Shown one piece after another: positions 28,860 to 38,418 of a stretch of 64,000 nucleotides of DNA. The position numbers and the translations under genes were made by a program. Each line of letters begins with the position of its first letter. Position 1 is the first letter of the stretch. This DNA is from Variovorax sp. PBL-E5 (GTDB lineage Bacteria; Pseudomonadota; Gammaproteobacteria; Burkholderiales; Burkholderiaceae_C), in contig NZ_LR594672.1 of assembly GCF_901827185.1 (NCBI RefSeq), positions 1-64,000 of the forward strand. Reading direction: 5' to 3'. The notes below the pieces were generated by a model. The model did no database searches. It saw only the letters and a list, made by a program, of their open reading frames with translations, and was not told where the DNA came from.

Positions 28860-30719
28860 ATGCTTCTTAACATCAGGAAGAAAACGCCGGAGGGGCTGAA
28901 GGCGGTCCGTCCGCCGGACAAGGACTTCTCGCTCTTCGTCGCCAAGTCGAAGACCGCCGACGGTGCGGAGAGCGTTTCTGAGGTGCTCGTGCCGCTGCGC
29001 GGCTCGGACGACGGCAGCCGGGGGCTCTTCATTCGCAACCCGAAGGAGGTGGTGGACGCCTCCGTGCGCGTCGAGCCTGCGCTGGATGTGCCGTTCACGG
29101 ACACCAAGCCGACGAGCTCGCCTGGCCCGGCCTTTGAGGAGCCCACGAAGCCTGCGGGCCTAGGCCTGAAGTTGAAGGCCGCAGCGGCTCGGAAGCCCGT
29201 CGACGAAACGTTCGAAGCAGAACCGCCGGTGGTGGCCGAGGAGGCGCGTCAACCGGACGCTGCGCCTCAGGCACCCGCGGCTCCCTCGGAAAGGGGCGCA
29301 GACCGAACTGATTCTGAGGTGGCGCAATCCGCTGCGCGTACGAGCCTTCAGGCGCGCTTCGCCAACAAGAAGGAACCGGCGACGGTGGCCGCGGCTCTAC
29401 CAGGCGCAACTAAAAAGTCGTTTTTTGGTTTCGGCGGCAAGAAGGCCGGCGGGGCCAAGCCTCCAAAGGCCTCCTCGAGCTCTGAGGGTGGCGCCCCTGC
29501 GAAAGCCGAAAGGTCGGCAGAGAAGGGCGACAGCGCCGGCAAGCCGGCAAAGCCCGCCAAACAGCCCCAAGCGCCCCGAAAGGTCCGCCAATCAAGGGGC
29601 GCCTTCCACCTGGTACTCGCACGTGAGGACGGCACCCGCGCGTGCTTCCATGTCTCGGCGCAAGGCCTGCTCGATGTGCCTGAAGGCGACGTGAAGGAAG
29701 CGGCAAGCCTCACCGCACAGGACGTCCGCTTCGCGGTGGGCCCGAAGACGACCTACCGGCAGGGCAGCGACCTGGCGCTCTCCGAAGGCGTTGGCGAGTC
29801 GGTGCGCATCATTAACGCTGCCAAGCAACTGGGGGCCATCTACGCGACATCGGTGGAGCGGCTGGAAGAGCTGTCCATGCGCGTCGGCCCAGGCCTGCTG
29901 CTGGTGGAGCGTGCGATGGTTCGCCGCGAGGTGCCGAAGGGCGCCCACATCGTCTTCATCCTGCTGGAAGATGCGGAGAGCGGCCGCAAGGTTGCAATCC
30001 TCTACTACCGCAGCGTGGACGGCGAGTTCAGCGCGCCTCAGGTCACGTTCAATCCTACGAACCTGGCCTTCACCCTGGCGCAGTTCCAGTCGGCACGCGG
30101 CCTGAGCCCGGATTCGCAGACGGTCCAGCTCTCCAATGCGGACCTGGTCGCGCAGTCTGGCGAGCTCCAGCTCTACCCGGCTGAGGCCGAGTGGAACGGC
30201 ATCTCTGTCAGTTCGCTCTTGAATGGCGCCGTCATGGTCGCTGCCGCTGCGGCCATCGGTACCGCCGGTTATGCCGCGGTGCTCAAGACCGGCTTGGCCA
30301 GTACGAAGTCGTCCATTTCGTTTTCTCAGAAGAAGGCAGATGCCTTCGACCGAAAGAACCAGACGCTGATTGCAAGCTCACTGGTCAGTTTTGGCAAAAG
30401 CCAGTCGCTAGATATTGCTCGTCTCTCAGAACGTGCAGCTGCGATTTGGGCTCCTCGCTCCACCTTGGTGGTCGATGCGACCGCTGCGCGCGAAACCTAT
30501 GTGGTGTCGATGCCCCTGACCACTGGCGGCTTCGTGAACAACAAGCCCAGCGCGCTCAGCGAACTGCGAAACGAAGAGATTCAACAGCTTCTGAAGCTCA
30601 CCCCTCCAGAAGAGTGCACGAAAACAATGCCCGGGGTGAGCGGAGGTGTCAATGTCATCCAAGTCACAGTCAACTGCGAAACTCCTGTTGGTAGCGCTGG
30701 TCGCTATCGCAGCGACTAG
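28860..30719 (+). CDS. PilO-like pilus inner-membrane protein
   Basis: This 619-aa protein is at the PilO position of an IncI-type pil operon. The first ~220 residues are low-complexity (Lys/Pro/Ala-rich) and probably cytoplasmic. A globular domain follows (~230-430), then a transmembrane segment near residues 450-475 (LLNGAVMVAAAAAIGTAGYA) and a periplasmic C-terminal domain. IncI PilO is shorter (~430 aa), so the N-terminal extension is unusual. Its 3' end overlaps the next gene by 68 bp. The name rests on order and topology more than on motifs. Confidence 0.6.
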   Translation: MLLNIRKKTPEGLKAVRPPDKDFSLFVAKSKTADGAESVSEVLVPLRGSDDGSRGLFIRNPKEVVDASVRVEPALDVPFTDTKPTSSPGPAFEEPTKPAGLGLKLKAAAARKPVDETFEAEPPVVAEEARQPDAAPQAPAAPSERGADRTDSEVAQSAARTSLQARFANKKEPATVAAALPGATKKSFFGFGGKKAGGAKPPKASSSSEGGAPAKAERSAEKGDSAGKPAKPAKQPQAPRKVRQSRGAFHLVLAREDGTRACFHVSAQGLLDVPEGDVKEAASLTAQDVRFAVGPKTTYRQGSDLALSEGVGESVRIINAAKQLGAIYATSVERLEELSMRVGPGLLLVERAMVRREVPKGAHIVFILLEDAESGRKVAILYYRSVDGEFSAPQVTFNPTNLAFTLAQFQSARGLSPDSQTVQLSNADLVAQSGELQLYPAEAEWNGISVSSLLNGAVMVAAAAAIGTAGYAAVLKTGLASTKSSISFSQKKADAFDRKNQTLIASSLVSFGKSQSLDIARLSERAAAIWAPRSTLVVDATAARETYVVSMPLTTGGFVNNKPSALSELRNEEIQQLLKLTPPEECTKTMPGVSGGVNVIQVTVNCETPVGSAGRYRSD

Positions 30720-31185
30720 CGGCTACTACGTCAAGCAGTGGTCGCAGGAGGCCGAGTCCGCAAAAACGCGCCTCGCATCCGTGCAACGCGCCGCGAAGGA
30801 AGCCGAGCGCGCCCATCAGGAGCTCAGCAGTCAACTCACGCCCGACACGTCTTCTAAGTCGCTCCAGGACGCGGTCACCGCGGTGATGCTTGACGTCTAC
30901 AACCGTCGGCTGCCTCACGCAGTCACTGTGGCGTCCGTCGCGCCGGGCAAGTTTGCCGCGAGCGGCAGCATGTCGCCGCTGGACACGCTCACCGAAGTCA
31001 TTCCTGGCACCAAGGTGCAGAGCATGCGGGTCAATATTCGCGGCACCTACTCGGACTACCTGGGCCTGCTGCGCTACATCAAGGACATGCAGGCACATCC
31101 GCTGAGCGTCGTGCACCTGAAGGTCCAGGACCAGGCCTACGAACTCGGGCTTCGCGTCTACGGCGACCTGACCCCCGCTCCCTGA
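30652..31185 (+). CDS. Small PilO/PilP-type membrane protein
   Basis: This ~177-aa protein has one N-terminal transmembrane helix (LLLVALVAIAATSGYYV), a short coiled coil (about 30-60) and a periplasmic ferredoxin-like domain with the pattern MRVNIRGTYSDYLGLLRYIKDM seen in PilO/GspM-type proteins (given here in part). ATG 30652 follows GGAGG directly, so it is preferred over GTG 30646. It lies between the PilO-like protein and the PilQ ATPase and should join the inner-membrane alignment complex. Confidence 0.65.
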   Translation: MSSKSQSTAKLLLVALVAIAATSGYYVKQWSQEAESAKTRLASVQRAAKEAERAHQELSSQLTPDTSSKSLQDAVTAVMLDVYNRRLPHAVTVASVAPGKFAASGSMSPLDTLTEVIPGTKVQSMRVNIRGTYSDYLGLLRYIKDMQAHPLSVVHLKVQDQAYELGLRVYGDLTPAP

Positions 31186-31201
31186 GCCGAAACCAGAAAC
31201 C

Positions 31202-33178
31202 ATGGCAAAACCCTCTCCCTTCGACTTCCTCTCCGGCTCGCGCAGCAAGACGTCCGTACTCTCCCCCGCCAGGCCGGCGCACGCCGCCTCGCGCCCCCGG
31301 GAGCCCGAGCACGTCGTGCCTCCGGCCTCGTCGCGCGAGGAGGCTCCCGCGCGCACGGTTCTCTCCGCTGAACCCGTGGTCGTGAACACCGCACAAGTGC
31401 TGCCCCTACCGGCGCTCGAGACTGGCCGTGCGGTGGCATTGCGCCCCCAACATGCGCCACGCACGGACGAAATCTTCTCCAAGAAGTCGCTGGAGAAGAT
31501 TCTGCTGGGCATGGGTGTCAAGCAGTCGCACGTCGACATCGCGCTCAACCGCGCGAGCGAAACCAAGGAGTCCCTAGCGCAAATCATGCGCGACTTCGGC
31601 TTTCTCACCGGGGAGCGCGTGGCCGAGGCCGTGAGCCTGCAGACAGGCTTCGAGTACTTCGGTGCCGAGAAGGTCGACGACATCAAGGCAGAGGACCTCG
31701 CTGGCCTCGAATTGACGGACTTCAAGAAGTTCGTCCCGGTCGGTCGCCGGCCGGACGGTACGCTGATGGTCGCTGTCCCCGACGCCGACACTGTCAACGC
31801 TGCACTGAACTCCTTCTACCAGGAGTCTCGCGCAGAGGTGGTGGTGGCCAGCGAGCACACCATCCAGAACGTCTATCTGAAGTTCTTCGCAAACACGGCT
31901 GAGGCCTTCGACCTGGCGGTCAAGGAGTACACAGAGAAGAGCGCCCTCTCGCGGCGTCAGGACGAAGACGACTCGACCCTTGGGTTGATTCGCACCATCT
32001 ACTTCTCGTTGCTGCGCCATGCGTGCTATTCCGGTGCCTCCGACCTCTACCTGTACCAGTCGGAACACGTGGGCATCGTGCGCCTGAAGGTGAACGGTGT
32101 CGGCCAAATATTTCGCACCATCGACATCTCGATGTACAAGCGGTTGCTGACCAAGATGGTCCAGGACAACACCAAGGCGGAAGAGCTGCGGCTGCGTCCG
32201 AAGGAAACCGTCGTCGAGTTCACCGACGAGGACAAGAAGGAACACCACGACATCGCATCGCGCTTCGGCTTCCGCCTGGAGCTTGCCCAGTCCCGCGGCA
32301 TCAACAGTGCCGTCATCCGGATTCTTGACAAGAACTCCGCCGCCACGGACCTGTCTCGGCTGCCCTTCGACGACCAAACCCGCAAGGCGCTGTCTCGCGT
32401 GTCCCGCACAGCCACAGGATTCTTCCTGGTGACGGGCCCGACCGGCTCAGGGAAGACCACCTCCCTCTACGCGCTGCTAAAGGACATCGATGCCGTCGAG
32501 CGCAGCATCCAGTCCATCGAAAACCCAATTGAGTACAAGCACGGGCTCTGGCTGCAATTCGAAGTGCGCAAGGACGCATCGAACGAAGGGGACGAGTACA
32601 ACGTCTGGCTCAAGGCGCTCCTTCGGAACGCGCCCGACGTGATTCTGGTGGGCGAAGTCCGGGACAAGGAAGTCGCATCCATCTGTATGGATGCGGCCAA
32701 TACTGGCCACTTGGTGTTCGCCACGCTGCACACGAACAGCGCGGTGTCGGCTCTGGCGCGCCTGAAGGCACTGCAGGTCGACTCGAATCTGCTGGGCGCC
32801 TCCTTGCTGGGCATCCTGGCGCAGCGGCTGGTCCAGACGCTGTGCGACGCCTGCGCCGTGCCCGACGACACGGTCGAAACGCACGAACTGCTGGCAGACG
32901 CGAGCTACCTCGGGAACATGGCGAAGAATCCTCGCCGCGCCGGCCGGGGCTGCCCTCACTGCAACTTCACCGGATTCCGTGGGCGCCGGATGGTCTATGA
33001 GCTTCTCGAAATGTCCCCAGCGGTGCGTGAGCTGGTAGAGCAGGGCGCAACGCCCACCGCTGTGGCGCGGGCGGGCCTTCCTGAGAGCAAGTCGATGTGG
33101 GCCTGCGGCCTGGGGCTCGTTGCCCAGGGCATCACCAGTCGCGAGGAACTCGAACGCGTTGCCAACAAGAGCGTTTAA
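31202..33178 (+). CDS. pilQ: PilQ/PilB-type pilus assembly ATPase, set A
   Basis: This 658-aa GspE/PilB-superfamily ATPase has an N-terminal MshEN-like domain (about 100-230), Walker A GPTGSGKT at residues 412-419, an Asp-box region (IENPIEYKHG), Walker B (DVILVGEVRD) and the His box (HLVFATLHTN). A zinc-binding CxxC pair (CDAC, CPHC) lies near the C-terminus. It should power extension of the thin pilus, as PilQ of IncI plasmids does. The first ~90 residues are low-complexity. pilR follows after 43 bp. Confidence 0.92.
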   Translation: MAKPSPFDFLSGSRSKTSVLSPARPAHAASRPREPEHVVPPASSREEAPARTVLSAEPVVVNTAQVLPLPALETGRAVALRPQHAPRTDEIFSKKSLEKILLGMGVKQSHVDIALNRASETKESLAQIMRDFGFLTGERVAEAVSLQTGFEYFGAEKVDDIKAEDLAGLELTDFKKFVPVGRRPDGTLMVAVPDADTVNAALNSFYQESRAEVVVASEHTIQNVYLKFFANTAEAFDLAVKEYTEKSALSRRQDEDDSTLGLIRTIYFSLLRHACYSGASDLYLYQSEHVGIVRLKVNGVGQIFRTIDISMYKRLLTKMVQDNTKAEELRLRPKETVVEFTDEDKKEHHDIASRFGFRLELAQSRGINSAVIRILDKNSAATDLSRLPFDDQTRKALSRVSRTATGFFLVTGPTGSGKTTSLYALLKDIDAVERSIQSIENPIEYKHGLWLQFEVRKDASNEGDEYNVWLKALLRNAPDVILVGEVRDKEVASICMDAANTGHLVFATLHTNSAVSALARLKALQVDSNLLGASLLGILAQRLVQTLCDACAVPDDTVETHELLADASYLGNMAKNPRRAGRGCPHCNFTGFRGRRMVYELLEMSPAVRELVEQGATPTAVARAGLPESKSMWACGLGLVAQGITSREELERVANKSV

Positions 33179-33221
33179 GCCACAGCGCTAGACGTCAACC
33201 AACACATCGGCTTTCGACTCA

Positions 33222-34433
33222 ATGGAACGCGCATACAACTACACGGCTAAGAACGGGCGGGGGATGGTCCTCAACGGGATGGTGCACGCAGCCAGCAAGC
33301 CGCTCGCTTACGCTCGTCTCAAGCGGGCTGGCTTCAAGCCACTGCGCGTGACGCTCAACGCTGGAGGCACCATCAAGGGCGTCTTCAGCAAAGAGTTCGA
33401 CACCCAGGAGCTTGCCCGCTTCTACATCACGCTGGGCCGCCGCATCCAGAACGGCAAATCGTTGGGCGATGGCCTTGAGTCGGCCATCGACTATGTGAGC
33501 GACCCGCGCCTGCGTCAGGCCGTGATGATTATGCGGCAGGCGATGATTGACGGTCAGTCCGAGCACCAGGCAATGCTGGCCGCCGGGTTTCCCCGCCGGG
33601 ATTGCCTTTCCATCAAGTCGACCGCCGAGGCGGGCAAGGCGGCCACGTCCTTCATCTCGCTAGGCGAGGAAATCCAGCGCACGGATGCCATCCGTCGCTC
33701 GGTGAGCTCGACGTTCCGCATCCCGAAGGTGATGGCGGTCTTCATGGTTCTCTTCATCTGGGCTGCCATCGTATTCATGGCCCCGATGACGTTGACCTTC
33801 CTGAAGCAGACCGGACTGCGGTTGAGCTTCTCGCCCTTCATCGCCAACTACTTTGAATTCGTGAAGTTGTTCAATGGTGGGCTGCCCCGACACACGACCA
33901 CGACGGTTATCTCGTCGTGCTTGTACTTCGGCGCCTTCGCAGGCATCGCATACTTCCTGAGGTCGCAGACCTTCAAGGACATGCTCGACCGCATCGAGTC
34001 GCTGCGTACGCTATCCGTGAAGTCGGACCACGCCGCACTTTGGAACAGCTTCGTGCTGCTCTATGACGCGGCGATTCCTGCGAAAGAGGCGGCGGTCATC
34101 GTTGGCGACTCGGCAAAGCGTCTGGACTCCAAGCGCGCCTTTCACAAGATGGGCAAGCTCATCGACGCGGGCCGGCCGCTGGACGACGCCGTGACCAATG
34201 CGGGGTTCCCGCCGGTCGTCATGAACGGTATCAAGGCCGCAGTGTCCTCGGGCTCCATCGTGCAGGGCATGACAGAGATGGCCAAGAACCTCGAGGAAGA
34301 CGTTCGAGTGATGACCGACCTGCTGCAAGAAAACGTCAAGTTGCTGTCGGTGTTGTTCGTCGGCTTGGGCCTGCTGCTGGTCTTTGTGATGACCTACTAT
34401 CCCATGATGGCCTCGGTAATGTCGAACCTATAA
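33222..34433 (+). CDS. pilR: PilR/GspF-type pilus platform protein, set A
   Basis: This 403-aa polytopic inner-membrane protein of the GspF/PilC family has two related halves, with transmembrane segments near residues 170-195, 220-245 and 370-395. Family patterns are visible (FYITLGRRIQNGKSLGDGL and, in the second half, LLYDAAIPAKEAAVIVGDS). It is the platform with which the PilQ ATPase works. A terminator follows 66 bp after its stop codon, closing the first pil operon. Confidence 0.88.
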   Translation: MERAYNYTAKNGRGMVLNGMVHAASKPLAYARLKRAGFKPLRVTLNAGGTIKGVFSKEFDTQELARFYITLGRRIQNGKSLGDGLESAIDYVSDPRLRQAVMIMRQAMIDGQSEHQAMLAAGFPRRDCLSIKSTAEAGKAATSFISLGEEIQRTDAIRRSVSSTFRIPKVMAVFMVLFIWAAIVFMAPMTLTFLKQTGLRLSFSPFIANYFEFVKLFNGGLPRHTTTTVISSCLYFGAFAGIAYFLRSQTFKDMLDRIESLRTLSVKSDHAALWNSFVLLYDAAIPAKEAAVIVGDSAKRLDSKRAFHKMGKLIDAGRPLDDAVTNAGFPPVVMNGIKAAVSSGSIVQGMTEMAKNLEEDVRVMTDLLQENVKLLSVLFVGLGLLLVFVMTYYPMMASVMSNL

Positions 34434-34498
34434 CGCCATAGGTTTCAGCCTAATAGCACTGTCAAGTAGACATCCCGCGCCTTATCGTGAGCTTTGTC

Positions 34499-34525
34499 AA
34501 GGCCCCTCGTTGGGGCCTTTGTCCG
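34499..34525 (+). terminator. Rho-independent terminator of pilL-pilR
   Basis: AAGGCCCC and GGGGCCTT pair around a short loop, followed by TTGTCC. Confidence 0.8.
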
Positions 34526-34694
34526 TGCGCTGCGCATGAGGGCGTGTTTCGAGCAGCTATTGCAAAAAAGCGGCCAGCTTGCCCTGATTTCTGAGGCGTG
34601 GTTGCTAGACGTCAGGTGCGAGTCCTGCGTGAGAGCGCGAGGCGAGTGCAAAGGTGCTCCAGCGTGCGGGCCTGATAGCCCGTGATTGCGGATG
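34526..34694. other. Intergenic stretch without an assignable feature
   Basis: Between the pil terminator and the prepilin promoter motif lie ~170 bp with no convincing gene. The segment AGGTGCGAGTCCTGC (34614-34628) resembles a tRNA T-arm, but no acceptor or anticodon arm can be folded around it. Confidence 0.5.
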
Positions 34695-34718
34695 CATAAA
34701 AGTTCTTCCCTACACCAC
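34695..34718 (+). promoter_or_regulatory. Bipartite plasmid promoter motif upstream of the prepilin operon
   Basis: CATAAA (34695-34700) is followed by CTACACCA (34710-34717), 31 bp before the prepilin start codon. Confidence 0.55.
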
Positions 34719-34748
34719 AGGCCTACATCGGTCTAAGGATTACCCTCC

Positions 34749-35351
34749 ATGAAAACCCCCCGCAATCGTTCGCTGCGCCAGCGCGGCTTCTCCCTCATCG
34801 AAGCGCTGGTCGTGCTTACGATTCTCACCATCATGGCCTTGCTTGCGGCCAGCGCATTCGACGGCGCGCGCACGAAGGCACAGGCCATGCTGAACCTGGG
34901 CAAGCAGATTGGCGAAGCCAACATCAAGCTGAAGCTCGACACCGGCTGCTACGTCAAGAACGCAAAGGCTCTGTTCGACCCCGTCGCCGCCGCGGTTCCC
35001 GCGAACAACTACTGCGCGCGCACCTTCGGTACCAACTGGACGAGTGCCTACATGGCCAAGTACCCGACGGATACCACCACGGGCGCCATCAAGTTCGACA
35101 AGCTTGGCTCTGAAGTCACTGCATCGTTCCCTGATGCGCCCGAATCGGTCGTCATCAGCGGGACCACGTGGAAGCGCTACTACGTGCGCTTCTCGAACGT
35201 TCCGGTCGACGTCGTGCGCCAAGGCCTGAACGAGTGCAACGGCAACCCGGAATCGAAGGGCGACTTTTCCACGGACAAGTGCCGCACCGACGTGAACCTG
35301 TCCTCGGACACCCCGGGCACGTTCGACATCCTGTTCGACGAAACCCGCTAA
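34749..35351 (+). CDS. pilS: Type IV prepilin (PilS-like)
   Basis: This 200-aa prepilin has a 13-residue basic leader and the processing motif RG-FSLIEALVVL, with Glu at position +5 and a hydrophobic N-terminal helix. Four cysteines in the body could form disulfides. It is the best candidate for the major thin-pilus subunit of set A. No prepilin peptidase gene (PilU/PilD) is seen in the window, so processing must use a host enzyme or one encoded elsewhere. The promoter motif upstream is separate from that of the assembly genes. Confidence 0.85.
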   Translation: MKTPRNRSLRQRGFSLIEALVVLTILTIMALLAASAFDGARTKAQAMLNLGKQIGEANIKLKLDTGCYVKNAKALFDPVAAAVPANNYCARTFGTNWTSAYMAKYPTDTTTGAIKFDKLGSEVTASFPDAPESVVISGTTWKRYYVRFSNVPVDVVRQGLNECNGNPESKGDFSTDKCRTDVNLSSDTPGTFDILFDETR

Positions 35352-35374
35352 TCCAAGCCGGGAAGGACGCCATC

Positions 35375-36328
35375 ATGAGCAGGCTGCGGCCCGTGCGCCA
35401 AGAGGGCTTCGGCCTGCTCGTGTTCGTCTTGATGGCGAGCGTGGTGGCCCTGTCCATCGTTCTGGGCTACTCCGGCCTGCTTACTCGCGAGGAAGCCAAT
35501 CGACGCCCCGCCAAGATGCAGGCCCTGCTCGAGCAGTACAAGACCCAGGTCATGGGCCTGTACCAGCAGCACGCGACCGAGCTGGACAATCCGTCGGCCG
35601 GAAACGGCGTCACGTTCGGAGACATCTTCGCAGGCGCCAACATCCCCGTACGGCACGGGCTGAGTGGCGCCATGTCGAACCTACTGCCTGGCGAGTCGGG
35701 GTTGCTCTACCGGCGTATTGTGCTCTTCTATCCAAGCGAGACGGACGAGACGAATCCTCCCGACCTGGCGAGCTTCGCCGCGACTGGCGAATTCAAGTCA
35801 TGCACAGACGAGTCGCTGCCGTGCAGCCCCCGGCAGTTCATCACGATGGACTCCCGCGACATCCATCGGGCGGCCCTACTGGAGACGCAGCGCCGCCTGG
35901 AGCGTGTGGCCCTGAAGGCGCAGGCCTTCTTCAAGGCACGCATGCTGCAGGACGCCGAGAAGAACATCTCGGTCAACTACTTCCGCACGCCTTTCGGTCC
36001 GTCGGGCCCGGGCGTGGCCGGAAATCCCTGCCTGACCGACGAGAGCATTGACCTTGCGAACCCGAGCTTGCGAGCAATCAACGAGCTTCAGTGCCTCGAC
36101 ACGTACCGCCCGCTGGTGTCCCTGGTCGGCAGCACGTGGGTGCCCCAGACCAATCTCCCTCTGGTCCTCGGCTTGGCCTCAGATGAGCTCGTGTCCGGAT
36201 GGGGAGCACCCATCGAAGCCTCGAGTTGGCAGGACAGCGAGACCAGCGAACCGCCTTTCACGATGGTGTTCCGCGCGCCCAACCCCTTTGGGGGCTACGT
36301 GACCATGCGTGCCATCCAGCAAATCTAA
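35375..36328 (+). CDS. Pseudopilin-like protein without Glu5
   Basis: This ~317-aa protein has the N-terminus RQEG-FGLLVFVLMASVVALSIVLG, like a class III signal peptide but with Leu in place of the usual Glu at +5 of the mature form. A large C-terminal domain with several cysteines follows. ATG 35375 is preceded by GGAAGG at 8 bp. It may be a minor pilin or a tip protein (the lack of Glu5 recalls GspK-type tip pseudopilins). It is 23 bp after the prepilin gene and 12 bp before pilT. Confidence 0.6.
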   Translation: MSRLRPVRQEGFGLLVFVLMASVVALSIVLGYSGLLTREEANRRPAKMQALLEQYKTQVMGLYQQHATELDNPSAGNGVTFGDIFAGANIPVRHGLSGAMSNLLPGESGLLYRRIVLFYPSETDETNPPDLASFAATGEFKSCTDESLPCSPRQFITMDSRDIHRAALLETQRRLERVALKAQAFFKARMLQDAEKNISVNYFRTPFGPSGPGVAGNPCLTDESIDLANPSLRAINELQCLDTYRPLVSLVGSTWVPQTNLPLVLGLASDELVSGWGAPIEASSWQDSETSEPPFTMVFRAPNPFGGYVTMRAIQQI

Positions 36329-36340
36329 ACCACCCCTCTG

Positions 36341-37423
36341 ATGCTCTCCGAACTCATTCAGCAAGCCGCCGCCGAGCCGCAGGTTACCGACATCATCCTG
36401 AAGGAAGGAGACCCCATGTGGGTTCGTCTCCAGGGCGAGGTGGTGCGCTCCGAATCGTCCAAGGTGACGCGGGACCAGATGCAGACGCTGCTGAAGAAGC
36501 ACCAGCAGCATATCGGCGTTCCCGCCGAAAACATCCAGAGTGTTTTGGAGGAGAAAGCAGGGGACCTCGACTTCGCCATCAAGGTTGGCCAGTTCCGCTT
36601 CCGATGCAACCTGTATCTGACCAACGGTCGCCGCCTGGCGGTCGCAATGCGACGCCTGCCGGACAAGGCACCGCCGTTGGCGCAGCTTGGCCTGCCCGAC
36701 GGCTACATGAAGCGCCTGCTTACGCAATCGAAGGGGCTGCTGCTCGTGACGGGCGCCACCGGCTCGGGCAAGACCACCACGCTCGCATCGACCGTCGACT
36801 TCCTGAACGAGTCAAAGTCCGCCCACATCATCACGCTGGAAGACCCGGTGGAGTACCTTCTCACCTCGGAGTCCTGCCTCGTCGACCAGCGCCAGATTGG
36901 CCGCGACACCAATTCGTTCTCCAACGGCTTGCGCGCTGCCCTGCGCGAAGACCCCGACATTCTGCTCATCGGTGAGCTGCGTGACTTTGAGACCATCAAG
37001 ACCGCGCTGGCGGCAGCGACCACGGGCCACCTGGTGCTCGGCTCGCTTCACACCAACTCGGCACGCCAAAGTGTGGAGCGGCTCACCAGTGAGTTCGGCG
37101 CCGAGCGCCGCGACTGGGCCCACATGGTGCTCTCCCAGGCGTTGCTTGGCTGCGTGACCCAGACCCTCGTTCCCCGTGCGGACGGGAAGGGCCGTGTGCT
37201 TGCCGCCGAGCTGATGATTTGCACGCCCGACATCAAGACTGCCATCCGAGATGGCAAGACGTCCGCCATCTTCAACCACATGGACACCGGCTCCTCGTTC
37301 GGCCAGGTGCTCCTGAACACGACGCTGCGCAACTTCGTTCGGTCGGGGGTCATCACGGCAGATGAGGCGCTATACGCCTCCTACGACCCCGCAAACCTTC
37401 GAAAGGAGCTTGGCCTTGCTTAA
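36341..37423 (+). CDS. pilT: PilT-type pilus retraction ATPase
   Basis: This 360-aa hexameric ATPase of the PilT/PilU branch has Walker A GATGSGKT at 138-145, the Asp box ITLEDPVEYLL, Walker B DILLIGELRD and the His box HLVLGSLHTN. The short N-terminal domain without MshEN and the length are typical of PilT. IncI thin-pilus clusters do not normally carry a PilT retraction ATPase, so pilus retraction may be plasmid-encoded here. Its end overlaps the next gene by 8 bp. Confidence 0.9.
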   Translation: MLSELIQQAAAEPQVTDIILKEGDPMWVRLQGEVVRSESSKVTRDQMQTLLKKHQQHIGVPAENIQSVLEEKAGDLDFAIKVGQFRFRCNLYLTNGRRLAVAMRRLPDKAPPLAQLGLPDGYMKRLLTQSKGLLLVTGATGSGKTTTLASTVDFLNESKSAHIITLEDPVEYLLTSESCLVDQRQIGRDTNSFSNGLRAALREDPDILLIGELRDFETIKTALAAATTGHLVLGSLHTNSARQSVERLTSEFGAERRDWAHMVLSQALLGCVTQTLVPRADGKGRVLAAELMICTPDIKTAIRDGKTSAIFNHMDTGSSFGQVLLNTTLRNFVRSGVITADEALYASYDPANLRKELGLA

Positions 37424-38381
37424 GTCAACCCTCGGCGCCCGTCGCCAGCGAGGCTTCTCGCTCCCCGAGGTGCTCATCGCGCTTTCGGTCATCACCATCG
37501 TCTCGTTCATGGTCATCGGAGCCGTGGGCCCCTGGCTCGGCTTGAAGCAGAACATCGACAACGACCGCCGTATGCAGGACATTCGACAGGGCCTTCAGGC
37601 CGTGTACGAGACGCGTGCGTACGAAGCCGAGACGCTCCCGGCCGGCCAGTTCTTCGGCCTGGTGACCAGCACCATCGACGGCGCCGGCAACTGTAATCTG
37701 CAATCAAGCGCATTCCGCCAGCTCAATACGCTCATCAGCGACGCAGGGGCCCAGGCCGCGAAAGACGGCTACGGAAACGCATGGTGCGTATTCGTCTCCG
37801 GACAACTCCAGAAGCCCGTGGATGGCACAACGCTCTACTACCGCAACATCTCCATCGTCTCCGCGGGCTCGGACAGCCTTTTGGCGCCGGGCACGCGGAT
37901 GGCTGCGGATGGTTTGATGAACTACAGCGGCGACGATGTCGGCATCACCGTCTCTGGCTACGACGTGCAGTACCCGAAGCTGAAAGAAACGCTGCGCCGG
38001 ATGTCTCGCGTCGCCACATCTTATGAAGCGTACTTCAGCATGCGCTTCCTGTCCTATGCGGACCGCGACATCACGCGCGACTACTTCAGCCAGCGGTATG
38101 ACGCCTCGAGCGCTGTCGCCAGCACGGAAGGCGGCTGGGCGAACGCGGACGCGCTACTGGCAAACATCGGCGTGAGCGCCAGTGACGCCTTCACCGCGTG
38201 GGAGCGCAACAACAACATCATCGTCGCGAACTACGACGAGCAGCTCGGCAGCCAGCGCGTTCGCTCACCCGCCACGACAGGTACGGGCATCTTGCCTTAC
38301 ACGGCAATCCTGGCGGCCCGGGTCCCTGCGCCGGCTGGCGTAGACCTCTACGTGACCCGCGTGGCAGTCGGCAATTACTAA
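37416..38381 (+). CDS. Type IV prepilin-like protein (minor pilin), TTG start
   Basis: This ~321-aa prepilin has the motif RQRG-FSLPEVLIALSVITIV, with Glu at +5 and a hydrophobic helix. The large C-terminal domain is suited to a minor or tip pilin. TTG 37416 is selected because AAGGAG lies 7 bp upstream inside pilT; a longer frame from 37362 would lack such a site. The stop codon overlaps the next bipartite promoter motif. Confidence 0.75.
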   Translation: MLKSTLGARRQRGFSLPEVLIALSVITIVSFMVIGAVGPWLGLKQNIDNDRRMQDIRQGLQAVYETRAYEAETLPAGQFFGLVTSTIDGAGNCNLQSSAFRQLNTLISDAGAQAAKDGYGNAWCVFVSGQLQKPVDGTTLYYRNISIVSAGSDSLLAPGTRMAADGLMNYSGDDVGITVSGYDVQYPKLKETLRRMSRVATSYEAYFSMRFLSYADRDITRDYFSQRYDASSAVASTEGGWANADALLANIGVSASDAFTAWERNNNIIVANYDEQLGSQRVRSPATTGTGILPYTAILAARVPAPAGVDLYVTRVAVGNY

Positions 38382-38398
38382 ACCCATTCGCTATAGCT
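38377..38398 (+). promoter_or_regulatory. Bipartite plasmid promoter motif
   Basis: ACTAAA (38377-38382) is followed by CTATAGCT (38391-38398), 21 bp before the PilP-like gene. Confidence 0.5.
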
Positions 38399-38418
38399 GC
38401 GAGCAAACGGAAAATCTC

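Noticed and set aside
34580..34660. Possible tRNA in the gap after pilR
   Set aside because: A T-arm-like word (AGGTGCGAGTCCTGC) is present, but no acceptor stem, D-arm or anticodon arm can be paired around it.
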